Origin: a virus
DNA: 64,000 bases
Direction: 5' to 3' (one strand)
IMG/VR virus record: IMGVR_UViG_3300024260_000002
Coordinates: 1-64,000 of that record
The translations under genes and the position numbers were made by a program. Numbering within the stretch: the stretch's first letter is position 1; each line of letters starts with the position of its first letter. The notes below the pieces were generated by a model. That model was not told the DNA's origin. It did not search any database and saw only the letters and a program-made list of their open reading frames with translations. Of this stretch, positions 60,399-64,000 are shown piece after piece.

Positions 60399-61069
60399 TA
60401 TATCTCCCATTTTTGCTGAGTGTAATACTCTTCTATTAAATCTCCATACGCTGAAACTCTATTACCATTTTTATTAATAATATGTTTATACATTTCAATC
60501 TCTTCACCTTTGTAAACTAACTTTTTAGTTTCATCTATTGGTGTTTGGAAAAACTCTTCAAATTTTTGAATGAATTCAAAAATTTCAGGATTATATTTAT
60601 TTAATGTGTGCCCTGTTATAAATTTAATTAAGCACTTTGGATTATGTTGTTTTAACATGATGGCTACATCGATGCCATCATATTCAATATTATTAATTAC
60701 ACCACCAAGTGTGATATCTAGAATTCCAACATCTACTGTTTTATCAGGATCTTTAAGATATTTTTCTACTGTAAATCCAGCATAGTTGCCAGTTGCCATC
60801 ATAATATTAAATTCTTTATATACATCACAATATTGAACTCTACTAAGCTCGTCTTTAATTAATTCAGCCATTCCAGTAAAATCATCCATTATAAGAATAT
60901 TTGGATTTCCTTCTATTTCTGGTTGACAGAAAAACATTTCAGGAACTTTGATACTATATTCTGCAGGTTTTAATTCTGCAGGTGTAATATATTCATCATT
61001 GAATTTCATTTTCTTTTTACGTGATTTAAAAGGGTTAATTGTTTGTATTATAGTAAGAATCTTATTCAT
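60398..61069 (-). CDS. Response-regulator receiver protein
   Basis: After a basic N-terminal extension of about 55 residues, a receiver domain follows: NILIMDDFTG (Asp62, Asp63), VDVGILDIT (Asp118 as phospho-acceptor) and KFITGHT (Thr152). The usual Lys-Pro of the last loop appears as QTP (about 175-177), so the Lys may be missing. No helix-turn-helix output domain is seen. The last 40 residues are helical. It is therefore a single-domain or atypical regulator. It overlaps the histidine kinase gene (TAATG) and the upstream membrane gene (ATGA). Confidence 0.88.
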   Translation of the reverse strand: MNKILTIIQTINPFKSRKKKMKFNDEYITPAELKPAEYSIKVPEMFFCQPEIEGNPNILIMDDFTGMAELIKDELSRVQYCDVYKEFNIMMATGNYAGFTVEKYLKDPDKTVDVGILDITLGGVINNIEYDGIDVAIMLKQHNPKCLIKFITGHTLNKYNPEIFEFIQKFEEFFQTPIDETKKLVYKGEEIEMYKHIINKNGNRVSAYGDLIEEYYTQQKWEI

Positions 61070-61533
61070 TTCGTTTCCTTTATAACATCAGCTGTCTCAT
61101 TTATAACTCTGATTAAACTTTCATTAATTGCTCTGTATGCTCCAGGATCAATTTCATAAATAGTAACAAGTACCATTACAATTACTACCCAAGTAAATAA
61201 AACTCGTTTAGCATTTTCCCATGTTAACATTTCATATAATCTTTGTGTCCATGGTAAGTACTTTTTTCTTTCATTAATCATTTTATTAACAGTTGTTGAT
61301 TTAATTGTTAATGCTTTATCTAAAAGAATAAGCATTTGTTTTTTATCTGATTTATTTGTCATATTAAATTCATTATATATTAGTACAAATAATTCATATG
61401 TCTCAGGGGATACTTTTTTTACTTCAAAAAATTTGCCCATAAGATCTTGTTTTTCATCATCAGAATTTTTATAGTTCAGTATATCAATTCTTAATTCTTC
61501 TAATTTATTACTTAATGTAATATAATCTTCCAT
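61066..61533 (-). CDS. One-span membrane protein (155 aa)
   Basis: Residues 1-100 are helical and soluble, then one hydrophobic helix (VLFTWVVIVMVLVTIYEI) and a short outer tail follow. Not recognised. It overlaps the receiver gene by 4 bases, so it belongs to the signalling operon and may anchor the receiver at the membrane. It starts after AAAGGAGAG. Confidence 0.65.
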   Translation of the reverse strand: MEDYITLSNKLEELRIDILNYKNSDDEKQDLMGKFFEVKKVSPETYELFVLIYNEFNMTNKSDKKQMLILLDKALTIKSTTVNKMINERKKYLPWTQRLYEMLTWENAKRVLFTWVVIVMVLVTIYEIDPGAYRAINESLIRVINETADVIKETK

Positions 61534-61557
61534 ACTCTCTCCTTTTTATTCTCGTGT

Positions 61558-62484
61558 TTAATTGTTGTCTAAACTATGTGCTTTTGACATATCTTCTATA
61601 AATTCATCAAATAATGGACCTTTACGGTCAGCATCACTATCATAAAATTTATAAACCATATCATTTGATTTATAACTTTGATTTATTGTTGATATGGCAT
61701 TTTTGCCTCTATCACCAATTATTTGTTTAAATGGTAAATTGATAGGAGATACTCCCATAATTTTAACTAAGCCTCTAATATTGGTTGTGAATGGTGCAAA
61801 TATAACTACCCAAACAGCATTGAAATATGGAACATCTATAAAGTATTTTTTATCAACATTTTCTGGAATGTCTGGTTTAATATAACCTTTCTTTAAAGCA
61901 TCTATATATTTAAACCAACTTTCATGGTATCTAAAAATGTGGTTATTATAGTCGTCAATATAATTTATACTAAAATCACCAGCAAAGTGCAACTTACTTG
62001 CGTAATTAAGATTTCTTGATTTACCTGATATACTTTCATATTCAATATTTAATTGAGGAATATCAATATCAGTTGCAAGTTGACCAAAATCCTTTGCTAC
62101 TTTATTAAAGTGACCTTTATTAAATGTACTTGTATCATTATTAGTAATATAATCTTTTTCATATGAACTAATAACCTCTGTCTCTGTCTCTGCTGTCGTA
62201 GATTTTAAAGTCTGAGCTGTATTAACCCATGAACCATGAACCATTTGAATATAATAATAACCATTAATATGAGGAGCGAAGCTACTATAATCAATAGTTA
62301 CTTTCTCATGCATAATTTGAATAAGTTTATCATATTTAGGATTAGTAGCATTATGTGCGGTATTAAATTTCTTACTAATTTGTTCTTTATATGTGGTGGA
62401 ATCTTCTATTCCACTAATATCAGATGTTATATCCGATTGAGTTACGGGTGTTGCTGTAGTACTATTAAATTCCGTTAATGGCAT
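61558..62484 (-). CDS. Virion protein, possibly tail-tube or cap related (308 aa)
   Basis: Not firmly recognised. The C-terminal half (HESWFKYIDALKKGYI, YFNAVWVVIFAPFTTNIR, MGVSPINLPFKQI) has the style of T4 gp54/gp19 tail-tube-related proteins. The N-terminal 50 residues are Thr/Ser-rich and likely flexible. It lies in the leftward morphogenesis arm directly ahead of the signalling operon. Confidence 0.5.
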   Translation of the reverse strand: MPLTEFNSTTATPVTQSDITSDISGIEDSTTYKEQISKKFNTAHNATNPKYDKLIQIMHEKVTIDYSSFAPHINGYYYIQMVHGSWVNTAQTLKSTTAETETEVISSYEKDYITNNDTSTFNKGHFNKVAKDFGQLATDIDIPQLNIEYESISGKSRNLNYASKLHFAGDFSINYIDDYNNHIFRYHESWFKYIDALKKGYIKPDIPENVDKKYFIDVPYFNAVWVVIFAPFTTNIRGLVKIMGVSPINLPFKQIIGDRGKNAISTINQSYKSNDMVYKFYDSDADRKGPLFDEFIEDMSKAHSLDNN

Positions 62485-62512
62485 TTATTTTTCCTTTTAA
62501 ATTATTAATTTT

Positions 62513-62571
62513 GAAGACTTTATAAATTGAAAAAATTTGAATTTATAAAGTCTTCGAGTCTAAGACTCGAA
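62513..62571 (-). promoter_or_regulatory. Two overlapping, mutually exclusive hairpins
   Basis: One hairpin pairs TTCGAGTC (62553-62560) with GACTCGAA (62564-62571) around TAA. The other pairs a 16-base arm (62513-62528) with 62540-62555 around 11 bases. They share 62553-62555, so their full stems compete. They sit at the end of the 392-aa gene, before the next gene. This could be an attenuator or simply a double terminator. Confidence 0.6.
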
Positions 62572-63738
62572 GTTAGCATCTTTACAAAATGCTTGTTTTG
62601 CTCGTAGTACTATTAATAATAATAGAACCTTTCTAAGTTTTAATCGACTGCTATTGCTACCAGATTTCATAATACCTTTATACATTGTATTTAAAAGAGT
62701 ATCGACATATTTCTTAAGCTTAGCAATTTGAACATTATTACCCTTAGCCGAAGTTATCTTAGACACTGTCTGTAATATATGCATACCACATATTTTTGTA
62801 TCATCAATTTTGATAATATTAAACATCAATTCATAAATATTTTTAAGATCATCTTCTGCATCGTCAGAGTTTAAAAACACTTCTGAATCAGTTAGGAACT
62901 TATTTGAAATTGAATAAGGATCTGCTTTAAGATACCTTCTATCGCTTTCGGATATTTTTTGAGGACGATGCATTAGATTCTTTTGTAGTTTGCTAACGGT
63001 ACTTGCTACCTTAGAACTTTCAATTGAATCAACTTCTGTACCCTTAACATCAGATGTTGCTCCGATAACAGATTTATTACCATCAGCATGTGCTTGATAA
63101 TAATGTTTTTGTATTCCCATGAATACTTGTTCCATTCTTCCCCATGCTTGCATCAATATAACAACTAAACCTAAAGTAGGATGAGCTGGATCTTTTTGAA
63201 CATATGGAAAGTATTTTTCATCTAGAGTTGGTGCAAAGTATTGTGTAATTGCTACAAATGGATTGGGATATTTTTTAAAAGTATGTGACTTACGAAATAT
63301 ACTTTGAATTAAAAATTGTGCAATCTCATCTTGACAGCCATTAGGCATGAACTTATATTGTCTACCATTAAACACTTTAACATATATAAGAGCAATCGAA
63401 ATTGTTCTTAATAAATCATCATCTGCTCTTACCCCAATGTAATATACAAGGCTTAAAGTTTGATAATATAAAGAACTATACATTCTTGAATCAGGATGAA
63501 ATCCAATTTGAGTAAAACTACTAAGCATTTGTCTATCGCTTATGCCAAATATCTTTAATAATTTCTTATCAAGTGTATTAGGTGTTCTAAGTGCATTACA
63601 AAAACTAGAATGACCCATAGAGTCATTGTTTAGTTTTCGAATGATAGCAATTAGTAGATTTTTAATCTCATCATATAGTACTTTATTTTTAAGTATTTTA
63701 TCTGCAACGAACTCTATTTCTTGTGGCATTTTATGCAT
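62560..63738 (-). CDS. Hypothetical virion-arm protein (392 aa)
   Basis: Not recognised. It is helical with hydrophobic patches (LLVYY- and LVVILMQAW-like stretches) but no clear membrane span or signal peptide, and ends in a basic helix (RLKLRKVLLLLIVLRAKQAF). It starts after AAGGAACTCAA. A structural or assembly role is inferred from its place in the leftward arm. Confidence 0.6.
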   Translation of the reverse strand: MHKMPQEIEFVADKILKNKVLYDEIKNLLIAIIRKLNNDSMGHSSFCNALRTPNTLDKKLLKIFGISDRQMLSSFTQIGFHPDSRMYSSLYYQTLSLVYYIGVRADDDLLRTISIALIYVKVFNGRQYKFMPNGCQDEIAQFLIQSIFRKSHTFKKYPNPFVAITQYFAPTLDEKYFPYVQKDPAHPTLGLVVILMQAWGRMEQVFMGIQKHYYQAHADGNKSVIGATSDVKGTEVDSIESSKVASTVSKLQKNLMHRPQKISESDRRYLKADPYSISNKFLTDSEVFLNSDDAEDDLKNIYELMFNIIKIDDTKICGMHILQTVSKITSAKGNNVQIAKLKKYVDTLLNTMYKGIMKSGSNSSRLKLRKVLLLLIVLRAKQAFCKDANFES

Positions 63739-63752
63739 TTGAGTTCCTTAAA

Positions 63753-63989
63753 TTATCTTAGAGCTTTGGAGATTCCTGCGAAATTTTTAACACCTGAATC
63801 CGTAAGACCAGTTGATTCTTCGAATAACTTCGGAGCAAGCATAGCTACCATATTAGTAACAGATTCAGTGATTGTATCATCAAGTGCTTTAGCATTCTTA
63901 GTAAATACATCAAAATATTCAGCATCTTGAACAGCAATAAAACTAGCAGTTCTTTCTTCTAGTATTTTTGGTAAAGCGATTCTACGCAT
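63753..63989 (-). CDS. Hypothetical protein, possibly cut by the window edge
   Basis: The frame stays open to the right edge, and the ATG at 63989 has no ribosome binding site, so the true start may lie outside the window. The visible 78 residues are helical and acidic in the middle. Not recognised. Confidence 0.5.
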   Translation of the reverse strand: MRRIALPKILEERTASFIAVQDAEYFDVFTKNAKALDDTITESVTNMVAMLAPKLFEESTGLTDSGVKNFAGISKALR

Positions 63990-64000
63990 GTTAGTGAATA

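Noticed and set aside
1-64000. tRNA or rRNA genes
   Set aside because: No cloverleaf-like GC-rich segment or conserved TTCRA-loop context was noticed in the gaps, although a covariance-model search could not be run.

Overview
The window is a piece of a large, strongly AT-rich tailed-phage genome of the T4-like myovirus superfamily. The evidence is the set of T4-type genes: rIIA and rIIB homologues, gp46/gp47-type recombination nuclease subunits, a Dda-type helicase, a DenV-type repair enzyme, gp1-type dNMP kinase, NrdA/NrdB, ThyX, a gp43-type polymerase fragment, a gp5-type spike, a PAAR tip and a gp6/J-type baseplate wedge. The host is probably Gram-negative, because there are a PAAR spike, an outer-membrane beta-barrel and signal peptides. 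A Campylobacterota host is possible (low GC, dimeric dUTPase, barrel style) but not proven. No tRNA, rRNA or CRISPR was seen.

Layout: 1-49.5 kb is transcribed rightward and 49.9-64 kb leftward. The two arms converge on an intergenic region with six tandem 23-bp palindromic units. Positions 1-4.1 kb hold a homing endonuclease with an apparent -1 frameshift, a QueD-like enzyme, hypotheticals and a polymerase fragment with motifs A and B only. Positions 4.0-6.3 kb hold a chain of micro-genes, including a RanBP2-type zinc finger and single-span membrane peptides. Positions 6.4-18.4 kb hold a WGR-PARP, a gp47-like nuclease, rIIB-like and rIIA-like genes, an SMC/Rad50 ATPase with its halves in reversed order, a PIG-L deacetylase and an HD-Pnk end-healing enzyme. 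Positions 18.7-27.7 kb hold a DenV-like enzyme, a tRNA nucleotidyltransferase, a YcgL-like nucleotidyltransferase, Dda, ThyX and an SSB-like OB protein. Positions 27.8-36.5 kb are the nucleotide-synthesis block: dNMP kinase, dUTPase, NrdB and NrdA (each with an intein) and a phosphoribosyltransferase. Positions 38.7-47.8 kb carry tail spike and baseplate genes, followed by two homing-type nucleases.

The leftward arm encodes, in transcription order from the right edge, virion proteins, a one-span membrane protein, a response-regulator receiver, a membrane sensor histidine kinase, a secreted small protein, an outer-membrane barrel, a small two-span membrane protein, a gp6-like wedge and three long fibre-like proteins. 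The block from the one-span protein to the barrel is joined by 1-4 base overlaps or direct abutment. It looks like a phage-encoded two-component signalling operon with envelope proteins inside a morphogenesis cluster.

The most unusual items are the circularly permuted SMC/Rad50 ATPase, the two-component/outer-membrane operon, the palindromic iteron array and its dispersed copies, the 50-bp perfect palindrome at 19.75 kb, the polymerase fragment, and the tandem slippery heptamers in the first endonuclease gene.
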